From assembly GCF_001601825.1 (NCBI RefSeq), contig NZ_LUJK01000009.1:1-64000 (forward strand): a DNA stretch of 64,000 bases, in the 5' to 3' direction. The notes under the pieces were generated by a model that had not been told where the DNA came from, searched no databases, and saw only the letters and a list, made by a program, of their open reading frames with translations. The position numbers and the translations under genes were made by a program. This stretch comes from Limnobacter sp. CACIAM 66H1 (GTDB lineage: Bacteria > Pseudomonadota > Gammaproteobacteria > Burkholderiales > Burkholderiaceae_B). Positions 36,025-45,503 of the stretch are shown here, piece by piece. How positions within the stretch are numbered: position 1 is the first letter of the stretch; each line of letters begins with the position of its first letter.

Positions 36025-36891
36025 ATGCGTTTGTTGACCAAAGCCCTGATCGGTGCTTTCAGTTTTGCCCTGGTTTCTACTCCAGTTGTTGCCCAAGAAG
36101 TGATTCAGTTTGGTGTGGGCTTGTACCAGCCTGACAAAGACAAAAACGACGCCACCTATACCCCTTTGGCCCAATACCTTGAAAAGAAACTGGGCAAACC
36201 CGTCAAGCTGCGCACGGTGAGCACCTGGGAAGGGTTGGCCAAATCGCTGGCCAATGGAGAGACCGACATTGCCCTGATGGGCCCTTGGGGTTATGTGTTG
36301 GCCAACAATGAAGCCAAAGCCCAAGCGGTGGCCACCATTGAATATGAAGGTAAACCGGAATACTTTGGCATCATGGTGACCAACCCGAAAAGCGGCATTA
36401 AAAGCATGGCCGATTTGAAAGGCAAAACCTTTGCATTTGGCGACAAAGGTTCAACGTCTGGCTATCTCATTCCCTTCCATTATTTTCAGAAGCAGGGCAT
36501 TAACCCCGACACGTATTTCTCGAAAGTAATCAACACCAGCCATCAGGCCATTCAAACCCAGGTAACCCAAGGTGCAATTGATGCGGGCGCAGATTACAAC
36601 CGCAACCGCGACGCCATGATTGCCGATGGTTTGATCAAGGCAGAAGATTCCAAAATCATCTGGACTTCGGACCCTTTGCCCAACGATGCATTTGCGGTCA
36701 GTGCAAAATTGTTTGAAGACAAAGCCTTTGTGGCCAAATTGCAGGAGGCCCTGCTGGGCATTGGCGCGGAACTGAAAAACCAGCCCAACCTGCTGCCACC
36801 GCGCTACACCGGGTTTGCCAAGAAAGACAACAGCTACTACAAACCCATTCGTGATGCAGGCCTGGCCACCGGCCGCTTGCAACCCAAGTAA
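36025..36891 (+). CDS. phnD: Phosphonate/phosphite ABC transporter binding protein
   Basis: A 288-residue periplasmic protein with a signal peptide (about 1-23, ending VVAQ). The PhnD/PtxB fold is recognised by FGVGLYQPDKDKNDATYTPL, LANGETDIALMGPWGYVLAN and FAFGDKGSTSGYLIP. GGAA lies 7 bases before the ATG; the TTG two codons earlier is less likely. It is the first gene of phnD-phnE-phnC plus a metallophosphoesterase-like gene. No C-P lyase, phosphonatase or phosphite dehydrogenase is visible in the window, so the ligand (phosphonate, phosphite or phosphate ester) is open. Confidence 0.92.
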   Translation: MRLLTKALIGAFSFALVSTPVVAQEVIQFGVGLYQPDKDKNDATYTPLAQYLEKKLGKPVKLRTVSTWEGLAKSLANGETDIALMGPWGYVLANNEAKAQAVATIEYEGKPEYFGIMVTNPKSGIKSMADLKGKTFAFGDKGSTSGYLIPFHYFQKQGINPDTYFSKVINTSHQAIQTQVTQGAIDAGADYNRNRDAMIADGLIKAEDSKIIWTSDPLPNDAFAVSAKLFEDKAFVAKLQEALLGIGAELKNQPNLLPPRYTGFAKKDNSYYKPIRDAGLATGRLQPK

Positions 36892-36909
36892 GGAATTGAC
36901 CGCCACATC

Positions 36910-37792
36910 ATGAATTGGATGCAGTTCAAGCTTCACTTGCGAGGCCGGCTCGGGTTTTTCGGGCTGGTTTTTTTGTATGCGCTCATTGTGTTGGCCTGTA
37001 TTTACAGTCTGGCCACGGCCGGTGATTTGTCCATGGGCCGCAACCCGGTGGCCAATTTCATTAAAACAGCCACGGAGTTCGCACGCCCCAGTTTTGTCGA
37101 CGTGTGGTTGGGCGACCCCGCATACGAATACAAAAGCGACGATGGCACCGTGCTGCGCACTGAGAATCGACAGGAAGTCGAAAAACAGTGGTTGGTGCAA
37201 TTGGGTTTTGCCACCTGGACCACCTTCAAAATCGCCACTCTGGGGTCTTTGTTGGGGGGCCATTCTGGCATTGCCTTTTGGAGTACTTAGCGCCCGGAAC
37301 ATCAAGGCGCCTCGTGTGGTCACAGCATTCTCGCGTTTGGTGCTGGACACCTCACGCTCCATTCACACTCTGGTGTTTGGTTTGGTGCTGGTGGGCATTG
37401 TGGGGCTAGGTCCCACAGCAGGTATTCTGGCCATCGCATTTCACAGCCTGGGCACGTATGGCAAGTTGTTTGCCGAATCCATTGAAACACTGGACATGGC
37501 CTCGATCGAAGCAGTCCGGGGCGTAGGTGCCAGTCCTTCACAAACTTTCTTCTGGTCGGTGTGGCCTAGCGTGTTGCCACAATGGGTCAGCAGTCACTTG
37601 TACTTGTGGGAGTACAACATTCGCGACTCCACCATTCTCGGAATTATTGGTGCGGGTGGTTTGGGCCTGCTGATTTCTGAGGCAGTGTCCCTGTTTCAAT
37701 GGGGGCGCTTGTCCAGCATTTTGATTGTGGTGGTGTTGATGGTGACCGCCTTCGATGCCATCAGTCGCAGAATCCGGACGGCCTTGCTATGA
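36910..37792 (+). pseudogene. phnE: Phosphonate ABC transporter permease, frameshifted at a G6 run
   Basis: Together the two frames give a PhnE-type inner-membrane permease of about 294 residues. The first frame (36910-37290) has an N-terminal helix (LGFFGLVFLYALIVLACIYS), a periplasmic segment, and WTTFKIATLGSLLG. The second frame continues with AILALPFGVLSARN, the EAA-loop region (SIEAVRGVGASPSQTFFWSV), NIRDSTILGIIGAGGLGLL and the end at 37792. The join is in a run of six G at 37254-37259; five would restore the frame. Transport would fail if the base is real. The ATG of phnC overlaps the stop in ATGA, so the rest of the operon is intact. Confidence 0.88.
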
Positions 37793-38526
37793 GCACCCCC
37801 ATGATCGACATTCAAAACCTGGAAATGGTGATTGCCGGGCGACGCATTCTGAAAGTGGATTCGCTTCACATTGCACGTGGCGAAAAGGTGGCCATTCTTG
37901 GGCGCAACGGTGCAGGCAAATCGACCCTGTTGCGTTGTTTGAACGGCTTTGTAAAACCCACTGCCGGGCACATCGTGGTCAACCGCCACACCGTGTTTCC
38001 GCTTCGTCGTGAGCGTGATTTGCGCCCTGTGCGAGCCGAGGTGGGGCAGGTCTTGCAAGGCCTGCATTTGGTTGCGCGCTTAAGCGCCATGGAAAATGTG
38101 TTGGTGGGTGGTTTGGCACGCATGCCGCGCTTGCGCAGTTGGGCGCGAATTTTCACGAATGAAGAAACCCAGCGTGCGCAAGCTGCATTGAAAGCAGTCG
38201 GTATGGCCCATCTGGCAGAAAAGCGGGCCGACAAACTGTCGGGTGGTGAACGACAGAAGGTGGCGATTGCCCGCATGCTGGTGCAACAACCTGAACTGGT
38301 GCTGGCCGATGAGCCCACAGCGGCGCTTGACCCTACAGCGGCAGATGAAGTGTGTGAACTCTTGGTCAAGGCCACAGAGAATTCCACCTTGATTACTGTG
38401 GTTCACAATGTGAGCCTGGTCCCCCTTCTTAGCCAACGGGTCATCGGCCTGAAAGCGGGCGAGGTGGTCCTTGATTGTGCAAGCCATGAATTAACCCAGG
38501 CCCACCTTGATGATTTGTACGAGTGA
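37789..38526 (+). CDS. phnC: Phosphonate ABC transporter ATP-binding protein
   Basis: A 245-residue ABC ATPase with Walker A GRNGAGKST, signature LSGGERQKVAIAR, Walker B LVLADEPTAALDP and switch His in VVHNV. It is of the PhnC type by context and by the stretch VGQVLQGLHLVARLSAMENV. The ATG at 37789 overlaps the phnE stop (ATGA). It energises uptake of the PhnD ligand through PhnE. Confidence 0.93.
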   Translation: MSTPMIDIQNLEMVIAGRRILKVDSLHIARGEKVAILGRNGAGKSTLLRCLNGFVKPTAGHIVVNRHTVFPLRRERDLRPVRAEVGQVLQGLHLVARLSAMENVLVGGLARMPRLRSWARIFTNEETQRAQAALKAVGMAHLAEKRADKLSGGERQKVAIARMLVQQPELVLADEPTAALDPTAADEVCELLVKATENSTLITVVHNVSLVPLLSQRVIGLKAGEVVLDCASHELTQAHLDDLYE

Positions 38527-38529
38527 AAC

Positions 38530-39441
38530 ATGATTGAGAAGGCAGGGCGCAGTTGCCCGATTCGATACCAGTACGGTGCGGCCAAAATTGCACAGGTCCC
38601 CGCTACACAATGCGATGTGTTGTATGTGGTCGGTGGTTTGTATGGCAACCCATTTGCGCTGGATTCGATTGAAAAACTGGCCTCGAGAGAATCGGGCAAT
38701 GTTCGCATTTGTTTCAATGGCGACTTTAACTGGTTCAACAAATCGCTTGAAGACTTTGTTCACATTAACCAGCGTGTGTTGAATCACGATTGCATTCTGG
38801 GCAACGTGGAAGCTGAACTTGGCGAACCTTTGGATGTGGCTGATTGCGGCTGTGCCTATCCCGAAAATGTGGATCAAGGCGTGGTGGACCGGTCGAACTT
38901 CATTCATACCGAGCTGAAGCGGTGCGCACAACAACAACCCGAGTTGCTGAGCAAGTTGTTGGCCAAACCTTTCTTTGCACGGTACAGCGTGGATGAATTG
39001 AAGGTGGCTGTGGTGCACGGCGATGGCGATTCACTGGCCGGTTGGCGTTTTGACCCTGCTCACTTGAAGCAAACGGATGAAGCTTTGTGGCGTGCCGCTT
39101 TGTTTGAAAAAGCACAGGTGAACGTATTTGCCAGCAGCCACACTTGCAGTGCCGGGTTTCACCCGGAGCCACTGCCCAATGGGCAAACCGGATTGATCAG
39201 CAACAACGGTGCAGCCGGAATGCCCAGCGCGCAGATGGACGGGCTCTTCACTCGAATTTCAATGACGTCTTTGAACAACCCCGCTTTGGTGTTTCAATCC
39301 ACGCAGTTGAACGGCGTGTGGATTGAGCAGGTGCGTGTTCAATTTGATCAAACTGCATGGCAGCAGCATTTTTTAAGGCATTGGCCCGAGGGTACTGCTG
39401 CGCATACTTCGTATTTCAAACGAATCAGCGAAGGTATTTAA
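38530..39441 (+). CDS. Metallophosphoesterase-like protein with degenerate metal motifs
   Basis: A 303-residue cytosolic protein following phnC after 3 bases. It resembles calcineurin-like phosphoesterases in order of motifs, but key ligands are changed: GGLYGN at 35-40 in place of DxHGN, NGDFNW at 63-68 keeps GD but not the usual second Asp, GNVEAE at 91-96 stands for GNHE, HGDGDS at 163-168 stands for the HG block, and SSHT at 202-205 for GHTH. It could be a phosphoesterase with a modified site for organophosphate released after import, or a non-catalytic relative. It overlaps the gamma-glutamyltransferase stop by 4 bases on the other strand. Confidence 0.72.
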   Translation: MIEKAGRSCPIRYQYGAAKIAQVPATQCDVLYVVGGLYGNPFALDSIEKLASRESGNVRICFNGDFNWFNKSLEDFVHINQRVLNHDCILGNVEAELGEPLDVADCGCAYPENVDQGVVDRSNFIHTELKRCAQQQPELLSKLLAKPFFARYSVDELKVAVVHGDGDSLAGWRFDPAHLKQTDEALWRAALFEKAQVNVFASSHTCSAGFHPEPLPNGQTGLISNNGAAGMPSAQMDGLFTRISMTSLNNPALVFQSTQLNGVWIEQVRVQFDQTAWQQHFLRHWPEGTAAHTSYFKRISEGI

Positions 39442-41030
39442 ACACAGGCCACTGAACCATCCGAACGTGGGTCAGCCGCCCCTTCCATCATGCCGTTGGG
39501 GTGACGTACCACCGCACCCGCATGCCCCATGGTGTCGCTAAAAGCTTCTGGCAGTACCTCCAGTACATGGCCTGCGTCGCGCAGTTGTGCAACCAGATTG
39601 TCATCAAACCGGTTTTCCAGTTTCAAGGTGGTGCTTTGCTCTCCCCAGGTGCGGCCCAACAGCCAGCGCGGTGCGGTTACCGCAGTTTGCAAAGGCTGAT
39701 TGAACAAGGCATAGCGGCTAAACACTGCAGCTTGAGTTTGAGGTTGACCCTCGCCACCCATGGTCCCGTAAACCATGCTGCGACCATCTTTGAAACGCGC
39801 CATGGCCGGGTTCAGAGTGTGGAAAGGTTTGCGGCCTGGCTCCAACCTGTGCAGCGCGTCCTCTTTCAATGAAAAACTGATGCCACGGTTTTGCCACATC
39901 ACCCCGGTTGATGGGCACACCACGCCCGAACCGAATTCCCAGAACACGCTTTGAATAAAGCTGGCGGTGCGGCCTTCGCTGTCAATGCAACCCATCCAGA
40001 TGGTGTCGCCCTGCCAGGGGTCTTGGGGCCAAGGCAGGGCTTGTTGCATGTCAATTTTCTTCGCACGTTCGGCCAATGCTTCACGGGTCAGAAAATCGCT
40101 GGGGTTCACAGTCATGTAGGCGGGGTCAGTGCAATAGCGGTCGCGCACCAGAAAGGCCTGCTTGGTACTTTCCACCATGCCATGCAGGTACTCAAATCCT
40201 TCAGCCTGCTTGATACCCAGCGTGTCGAACATGCCCAGAATCATGAGTGATGCCATGCCTTGAGTGGGCGGTGTCATGTTGTAAATCGTGCTGTTATTCA
40301 GCTCGGTTTGCAGTGGGGTCACAAACTGCGCATGGTGACTGTTCAAATCAGCCAAGCTGATCGGGCTGCCCACGCGGGCCAAATCCTCGGCCATGGCTTG
40401 CGCCAGCTCGCCACGATAAAAATCGTCAAGGCCAGCCTTACCCATGCGTGCAAGGGTGTCGCCCAAAGCAGTTTGCTTGAGTACGCTGCCTTCAACCGGT
40501 ACCTGACCATCCATCAAAAAATGTTCGGCAAAGCCAGGGGCAGTGGACAGCTCATCGAACTTCACGCGGGTTAAACGTTCCTGACTGCTGCTCACAGCCA
40601 CACCATTTCGCGCGTGGATGACGGCGTCGCTGAGCAGGCGGTTCAAAGGCAATTTGCCGCCCCATTGTGTGGCCACCTCCCGGGCTTTGATCCAGCCACC
40701 GACTGTTCCCGCTGCAGTGAGCGCAGCCAATGGCCCGCGGTTGGGAATGCTGTCGAACCCTTGATCCGTGTAAAAAGCCCGCGTGGCTTTTGTTGCCGCC
40801 TTGCCGCAGGCATCAATTCCCAAGGGGGCTTTGCCAGGTTCGCTGAGCAGCCAGAAACCGTCACCACCAATCGAGTTCATGTGCGGGTACACCACTGCAA
40901 TTGTCGCTGCAGCAGCGATCATGGCCTCCGCGGCGTTGCCGCCTTCTTTCAACACATCCCGGCCAGCCTGTGCAGCCAAATGGTGGGGCGCAACGAACAC
41001 GCCACCCAGTGCGCGTTTGGTATGAATCAT
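39438..41030 (-). CDS. Gamma-glutamyltransferase-family Ntn hydrolase, cytosolic type
   Basis: A 530-residue protein of the GGT family. The autoprocessing Thr is probably Thr343 in WQGDTIWMGCIDSEG. Other motifs are AAAATIAVVYPHMNSIGGDG and GTMGGEGQPQTQA near the end. There is no signal peptide, unlike classical GGT, so it fits the YwrD/HpxW group; HpxW is an oxamate amidohydrolase, so amide hydrolysis is as likely as glutathione cleavage. It begins at the ATG at 41030 and has no co-oriented partner. The divergent neighbour is a GNAT-nitrilase, again an amide-type enzyme. Confidence 0.88.
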   Translation of the reverse strand: MIHTKRALGGVFVAPHHLAAQAGRDVLKEGGNAAEAMIAAAATIAVVYPHMNSIGGDGFWLLSEPGKAPLGIDACGKAATKATRAFYTDQGFDSIPNRGPLAALTAAGTVGGWIKAREVATQWGGKLPLNRLLSDAVIHARNGVAVSSSQERLTRVKFDELSTAPGFAEHFLMDGQVPVEGSVLKQTALGDTLARMGKAGLDDFYRGELAQAMAEDLARVGSPISLADLNSHHAQFVTPLQTELNNSTIYNMTPPTQGMASLMILGMFDTLGIKQAEGFEYLHGMVESTKQAFLVRDRYCTDPAYMTVNPSDFLTREALAERAKKIDMQQALPWPQDPWQGDTIWMGCIDSEGRTASFIQSVFWEFGSGVVCPSTGVMWQNRGISFSLKEDALHRLEPGRKPFHTLNPAMARFKDGRSMVYGTMGGEGQPQTQAAVFSRYALFNQPLQTAVTAPRWLLGRTWGEQSTTLKLENRFDDNLVAQLRDAGHVLEVLPEAFSDTMGHAGAVVRHPNGMMEGAADPRSDGSVACV

Positions 41031-41198
41031 CTTCAGAAATTATTCGTCGTAAATCGATGTTTAATTGTCTTGAATTATTTTTTAACTCGCCATTCAGTAA
41101 AACCCGATTTATTGAGCCCGGACTGATCAAAAATTCATCAATTTTCTAAATATGTTCTAATAGGGAGGTTCAAAAAGTAAACGAATGGAGCGGTGACC

Positions 41199-42758
41199 AT
41201 GTCGACAGAAATAGAAAATACCGAGTATGAACACACCGAACACAAGTTGAGCTTGCGCAATTTACAGACCTCTGATTACCCCGATATCAAGCGAATTATG
41301 GAGGTGGTCTACCACAGCGCTGGCGGTGCTTTGCCAGAAGCCAAATTTCGTTCAATTCTAAAAACATTTCCGGAAGGGCAAATTTGCATTGAAGACGATG
41401 GCAAGGTGATTGCCGCGGCCTTTGCAGTGGTGGTCGACTATGACAAGTTTGGCGACAAACACACTTACATGGAGATCACCGGCAACATTTACGCCACCAC
41501 GCATGACCCCAAGGGTGACGTGTTATACGGCATTGATGTGTTTGCGGATCCTGAATACCGCAACATGCGTTTGGGTCGCCGCCTGTACGAGGCGCGCAAG
41601 GAATTGTGCCAAAACCTCAACCTTCGCGCCATCATGGCGGGCGGGCGAATTCCCGGTTACAAAGCGCACATGAAAGACATGTCGCCGCAGCAGTACATTG
41701 CCGCAGTGAAACGCAAAGACATTTACGACCCGATTCTTACTTTTCAGCTCAGCAACGACTTTGAAGTGAAGCAGGTGCTGAAAGGCTATTTACCGGAAGA
41801 CAAAGAATCGCAGGGCTATGCCACCTTGCTGGAGTGGTTCAACATCTACTATGAACCCGAAAAGCCCATGCTGTTTGGCGCACCCAAAACCACCGCACGC
41901 CTGGGTTGTGTGCAGTGGCAAATGCGTGAATTCCACAGCGTGGAAGACGTGGTGAAACAGGCCGAGTACTTCATCAACGCGCTTTCAGATTACCGTTGTG
42001 ATGTCGCCCTGTTCCCCGAATTTTTCAATGCACCCCTGATGGGTTTGGCGGGCAATGGCAATTCCTTGGAGGCGATTCGTCACCTCGCCACTTACACCGA
42101 TCAAATTCGCGACGAGATGAGTCGCATGGCGGTGAGCTACAACATCAATGTGGTGGCCGGTTCCATGCCGGTGATGGAAGATGGTGCCTTGTACAACGTG
42201 GCCTATTTGTGCCGCCGAGATGGCACTGTGGAGGCGCAATACAAAATTCACCCCACTCCGCATGAAAAACGTGAGTGGATGATGGAGGGTGGCAGCAACC
42301 TGAGTGTGTTTGACACCGACTTTGGCAAGATCGGAATCCTGATTTGTTACGACTCCGAGTTTCCTGAGTTGTCGCGTGTGCTGGCCGACAAAGACATGCA
42401 AATTTTGTTGGTTCCTTTCTGGACAGACACCAAAAACGGATACCTGCGCGTGCGCCGTTGCGCCCAGGCCCGTGCCATTGAAAATGAGTGCTATGTGGCC
42501 ATTTCAGGCAGTTTTGGTAACTTGCCCAAGGTGGACAATGTCGACATTCAGTACGGGCAAACTGCGGTGTTCTCACCCTCTGATTTCGCATTTCCACACG
42601 ACGCCATCATGGCGGAAACCACACCCAACACCGAGATGACCCTGATTGTGGATGTGGACCTGGACAAGCTTCAAATTCTGAAAAACGAAGGTTCGGTTCG
42701 CAATTACCTCGATCGCCGCCGCGACTTGTACAAAGTGGTGTGGTTAGGCGACGAGTGA
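41199..42758 (+). CDS. Fused GNAT acetyltransferase / carbon-nitrogen hydrolase
   Basis: A 519-residue two-domain protein. Residues about 15-225 are GNAT-like, with the acetyl-CoA region near DPEYRNMRLGRRLYEARK. Residues about 230-510 form a nitrilase-superfamily domain with the triad Glu274 (LFPEFF), Lys349 (AQYKIHPTPHEK) and Cys383 (LICYDSEFPE). This domain pair is a known bacterial fusion of unsettled substrate. The ATG at 41199 has GGAG 8 bases upstream; an in-frame GTG at 41193 is too near it. The end overlaps the MocR gene by 15 bases, convergent. Confidence 0.92.
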   Translation: MSTEIENTEYEHTEHKLSLRNLQTSDYPDIKRIMEVVYHSAGGALPEAKFRSILKTFPEGQICIEDDGKVIAAAFAVVVDYDKFGDKHTYMEITGNIYATTHDPKGDVLYGIDVFADPEYRNMRLGRRLYEARKELCQNLNLRAIMAGGRIPGYKAHMKDMSPQQYIAAVKRKDIYDPILTFQLSNDFEVKQVLKGYLPEDKESQGYATLLEWFNIYYEPEKPMLFGAPKTTARLGCVQWQMREFHSVEDVVKQAEYFINALSDYRCDVALFPEFFNAPLMGLAGNGNSLEAIRHLATYTDQIRDEMSRMAVSYNINVVAGSMPVMEDGALYNVAYLCRRDGTVEAQYKIHPTPHEKREWMMEGGSNLSVFDTDFGKIGILICYDSEFPELSRVLADKDMQILLVPFWTDTKNGYLRVRRCAQARAIENECYVAISGSFGNLPKVDNVDIQYGQTAVFSPSDFAFPHDAIMAETTPNTEMTLIVDVDLDKLQILKNEGSVRNYLDRRRDLYKVVWLGDE

Positions 42759-44186
42759 GGCGTCAAAGAGGGCTCCCAACTTTGCAATCGCCACTGCGGT
42801 GTCGTCTGTCACCGGGTGGCCACAGTTCAGCCGTAAACAGTTTTTGTACAGGCCGCTGGCAGAGAATACGCTGCCTGGCATGTAGGCCACTTTTCGGGCA
42901 ATCGCCTTGTTGAACAAGGCTGCAGTGTCGACATCGCCTAGCAGTTCAACCCATAACACGAAACCACCTTTGGGTTCTGAAATTCGGGTGCCCTGCGGAA
43001 AATGTTTCAGTACCAAACTGCCCATGGCTCGCACCTGCGTTTCAAACTGCTGGCGCAGGGTGCGCAAGTGCCGCTCAAAAGATCCTTTCTCCAGATAATG
43101 CGCAACAGCCACCTGTGTGATCGGGTTGGTGGAGCCACTTAAAATTCGCTTTTTCGACAACACCCGTGCGGCGTACTTGCCGCCTGCCACATAGCCGATT
43201 CGTAGCGACGGGCTCAGTGATTTCGAAAATGAACCACACATGAGAACCCGGTCGCTCTGCTTGCCGGCTTTCAATGGCCGTGGTCGAAAACGCTCGAAGT
43301 ACAGGTCGGCATACACATTGTCTTCTACAATCGGAAAATCATATTTCTCGGCCAACTCCAGCAGTTTTTTTCGGTTGGCATCGGGCATGACAGAACCCAT
43401 GGGGTTGCTGGCCGTGGGGCACACAATACAGGCCGCGATTCGGGTTTGCTTCACTGCAATTTCCAGTGCTTCAAGCGACATGCCATTTTCCGGACTGCTC
43501 GGAATTTCCAGTGCGCGCAAGCCCAGTGATTCAATCATTTGCAGCAGCAAGTAATAACCGGGCGACTCAACTGCCACAATGTCGTTGTGTTTGGCCACGC
43601 TTTGCAAGGCGAGGCTGAGCGCTTCAGTACACCCATCGGTGATCACCAACTCATCGCGTTTCAATTTCATGCCCATCAACTCAAAGCGCTGTTGCAGTTG
43701 CTGCACCAGTTCAGGTTGATTGGGTTCAACGTGGCTACCCAAGGTGAGCAGGTCAGGGCGGGTACGGTTCACAGTGGCGTAGCTTCTACGCAAGGTGGCA
43801 ATTGGCAGCAATTCATGGGCTGGGAATGCAACGCCCAGTGGTGCCACACCTTCGCGGGTGGAGCTTCTGAGCAGCATGGCGATTTGATTGGCCACCTCCA
43901 GGTTCACCGGTGGCTCCAGCACGATTGAATCAGGCGCCTGCGTACAGGCCGCAGCACTGGGCAGGGTGCGGGCTTGCACGTAATAACCTGACTTGGCCAC
44001 AGGTTGCACATAGCCCCGGTCTTCCAGCAGGTTCAATGCTTTTTGTACTGTGTCGATGGAGTAATGCCATTGCTCTGAGAGCTTCCGGATCGACGGCAGT
44101 TTGTACCCCGCTGCAAAGTGATTGTTCTCAATCAAGGCCTGCAGGTTCAACGCCAGTGTTTCGTATTTGCAAGAGGAGCTGTCCAT
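42744..44186 (-). CDS. MocR-type (GntR-aminotransferase) transcriptional regulator
   Basis: A 480-residue regulator. Residues 8-75 form a GntR winged helix (YKLPSIRKLSEQWHYSIDTV, LEDRGYVQPVAKSGYYVQA). Residues 100-480 have the class I aminotransferase fold with the PLP Lys322 in CGSFSKSLSPSLRIGY, plus SNPMG and the EDNVYADLYFE block. Such proteins sense an amino compound through PLP. It shares an operon with the MFS gene (3-base gap, MFS first) and lies near three CTGTACTG-type sites at 45381-45445, probably its operators, controlling its own operon and the LysE gene. Confidence 0.92.
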   Translation of the reverse strand: MDSSSCKYETLALNLQALIENNHFAAGYKLPSIRKLSEQWHYSIDTVQKALNLLEDRGYVQPVAKSGYYVQARTLPSAAACTQAPDSIVLEPPVNLEVANQIAMLLRSSTREGVAPLGVAFPAHELLPIATLRRSYATVNRTRPDLLTLGSHVEPNQPELVQQLQQRFELMGMKLKRDELVITDGCTEALSLALQSVAKHNDIVAVESPGYYLLLQMIESLGLRALEIPSSPENGMSLEALEIAVKQTRIAACIVCPTASNPMGSVMPDANRKKLLELAEKYDFPIVEDNVYADLYFERFRPRPLKAGKQSDRVLMCGSFSKSLSPSLRIGYVAGGKYAARVLSKKRILSGSTNPITQVAVAHYLEKGSFERHLRTLRQQFETQVRAMGSLVLKHFPQGTRISEPKGGFVLWVELLGDVDTAALFNKAIARKVAYMPGSVFSASGLYKNCLRLNCGHPVTDDTAVAIAKLGALFDASLVA

Positions 44187-44189
44187 GGT

Positions 44190-45347
44190 TCAAGCCTCGG
44201 TTTGCTTTTTCAGTTGCCACACCATGAACATGCCAGCCACCATCAAGGCCGCCGCCAGGTACAGCGAGCCGCGATAGGTGCCCGTGCGTTCAGCGATCAA
44301 ACCGGCCAAGGCGGGCGCCGCAATTTGCGACACGCCATAACTGAGTGTCATGCGTGCCATGGCCTTGCTGGGGTTGGCGGGGAATTGCCTGCCTGCAATG
44401 CTCAAGGTCAGGTTCACAATGCCGGCGAATGTACCGCCAAACAGCACAGCGCTGACCATGTTGGCCCAGTATCCGTCGATCAGGGCTGCCATCACAATCG
44501 AGATGATTTGCAGCAGGTAAGCCAATACAAGGGCTTCAAACACGCCGGTGACGCGCGCCACGCGGTCCCATATGAACGAGGAGGGAATTGCAGCCAAACC
44601 AACCACCACCCACACCCAGGGGCCTTTGCCCTGAAGTTCGGGCAAGGTTTCAGCAATGGCCACAATAAAGGTGGCGCTGATCACATAGCCAAAACCGGCA
44701 CAGAAGTAGGCGCCCAGCATCAATCGCATCCATTTCGCACTGGGCGGTGGTACATCAGCCACCTGTGCTTCAGTGCTGCCTGCTTTGGCGGGCTTTGGCA
44801 TCCATATCCAGGCTGGTACGAAGAAAAGAATTCCCACCACCCCCAGCACCCACCATTGTTGGTTCCAGGCCAGGTGGTCGACCATGGCCATGACCGCAAG
44901 GCCAGACAACACCAGGCCCATGCCCGCGCCGGCGAAATGCAAGCCCAGTTCGGTTTTCAGGTTCTGGCGGGCCAGCCAGTTCATGATCAAGCCTGAAGCA
45001 ATCAACATACCTGCCGTGCTGGACACACCCGAAATAAAGCGCAGAAAGACCCACAGGTTCGTGTCGGTGGTCAGTCCCATGCCGATGGTGCTGAATACCG
45101 CCACAATCAGGCCAAAACGGTACAGCAAGTATTTGTAATTCAGGTTGCTCAGTGTGGACGCCAGCAAGGCACCGCTGATGTAGCCGATGTAATTGACCGT
45201 GGCCAGCCAGCCACCATCAAAGGCGCTTAAGCCAGCCTGCTCGCGCATGATGGGCAGCAAGGGGGTGTAAGAAAAGCGGGCCAAACCCACGGTCAGGACG
45301 AGTGAACACATACCTGCGGCAATGACTTGCCAACGTTCCAGTTTCAT
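44190..45347 (-). CDS. MFS transporter, YbfB/YjiJ-like
   Basis: A 385-residue membrane protein with twelve predicted helices. The N-terminus (AAGMCSLVLTVGLARFSYTP) and the following LLPIMREQAGLSAFDGGWLA match YbfB/YjiJ-type MFS proteins. The ATG at 45347 follows GGGTGG at 5 bases; upstream GTG and TTG codons are less likely. It is the first gene of an operon with the MocR regulator and is divergent from the LysE exporter. Probably it exports or imports an amino-acid-like compound sensed by MocR. Confidence 0.9.
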   Translation of the reverse strand: MKLERWQVIAAGMCSLVLTVGLARFSYTPLLPIMREQAGLSAFDGGWLATVNYIGYISGALLASTLSNLNYKYLLYRFGLIVAVFSTIGMGLTTDTNLWVFLRFISGVSSTAGMLIASGLIMNWLARQNLKTELGLHFAGAGMGLVLSGLAVMAMVDHLAWNQQWWVLGVVGILFFVPAWIWMPKPAKAGSTEAQVADVPPPSAKWMRLMLGAYFCAGFGYVISATFIVAIAETLPELQGKGPWVWVVVGLAAIPSSFIWDRVARVTGVFEALVLAYLLQIISIVMAALIDGYWANMVSAVLFGGTFAGIVNLTLSIAGRQFPANPSKAMARMTLSYGVSQIAAPALAGLIAERTGTYRGSLYLAAALMVAGMFMVWQLKKQTEA

Positions 45348-45380
45348 GGGGGCCACCCGCACAGAAGTCAATGGTCAGAA

Positions 45381-45445
45381 GCAGTACAGATTTTTTACCG
45401 CGTATTCTGTACTGCACATTATTTCATTATCCTGAATCTGTACTG
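45381..45445. promoter_or_regulatory. Three-site operator for the MocR regulator
   Basis: GCAGTACAG (45381-45389) and CTGTACTGC (45407-45415) make a perfect 9-base inverted repeat. A third copy CTGTACTG lies at 45438-45445, exactly 31 bases after the second in the same direction, about three helical turns. The region lies between the MFS/MocR operon and the LysE gene. MocR proteins often need direct repeats about three turns apart, so this is a strong candidate site. Confidence 0.65.
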
Positions 45446-45503
45446 AAAATGCAAAAATTCTTACAGTGAGTGTTCCATTTTTACTCCATGAAAGGAGTTC
45501 GCC

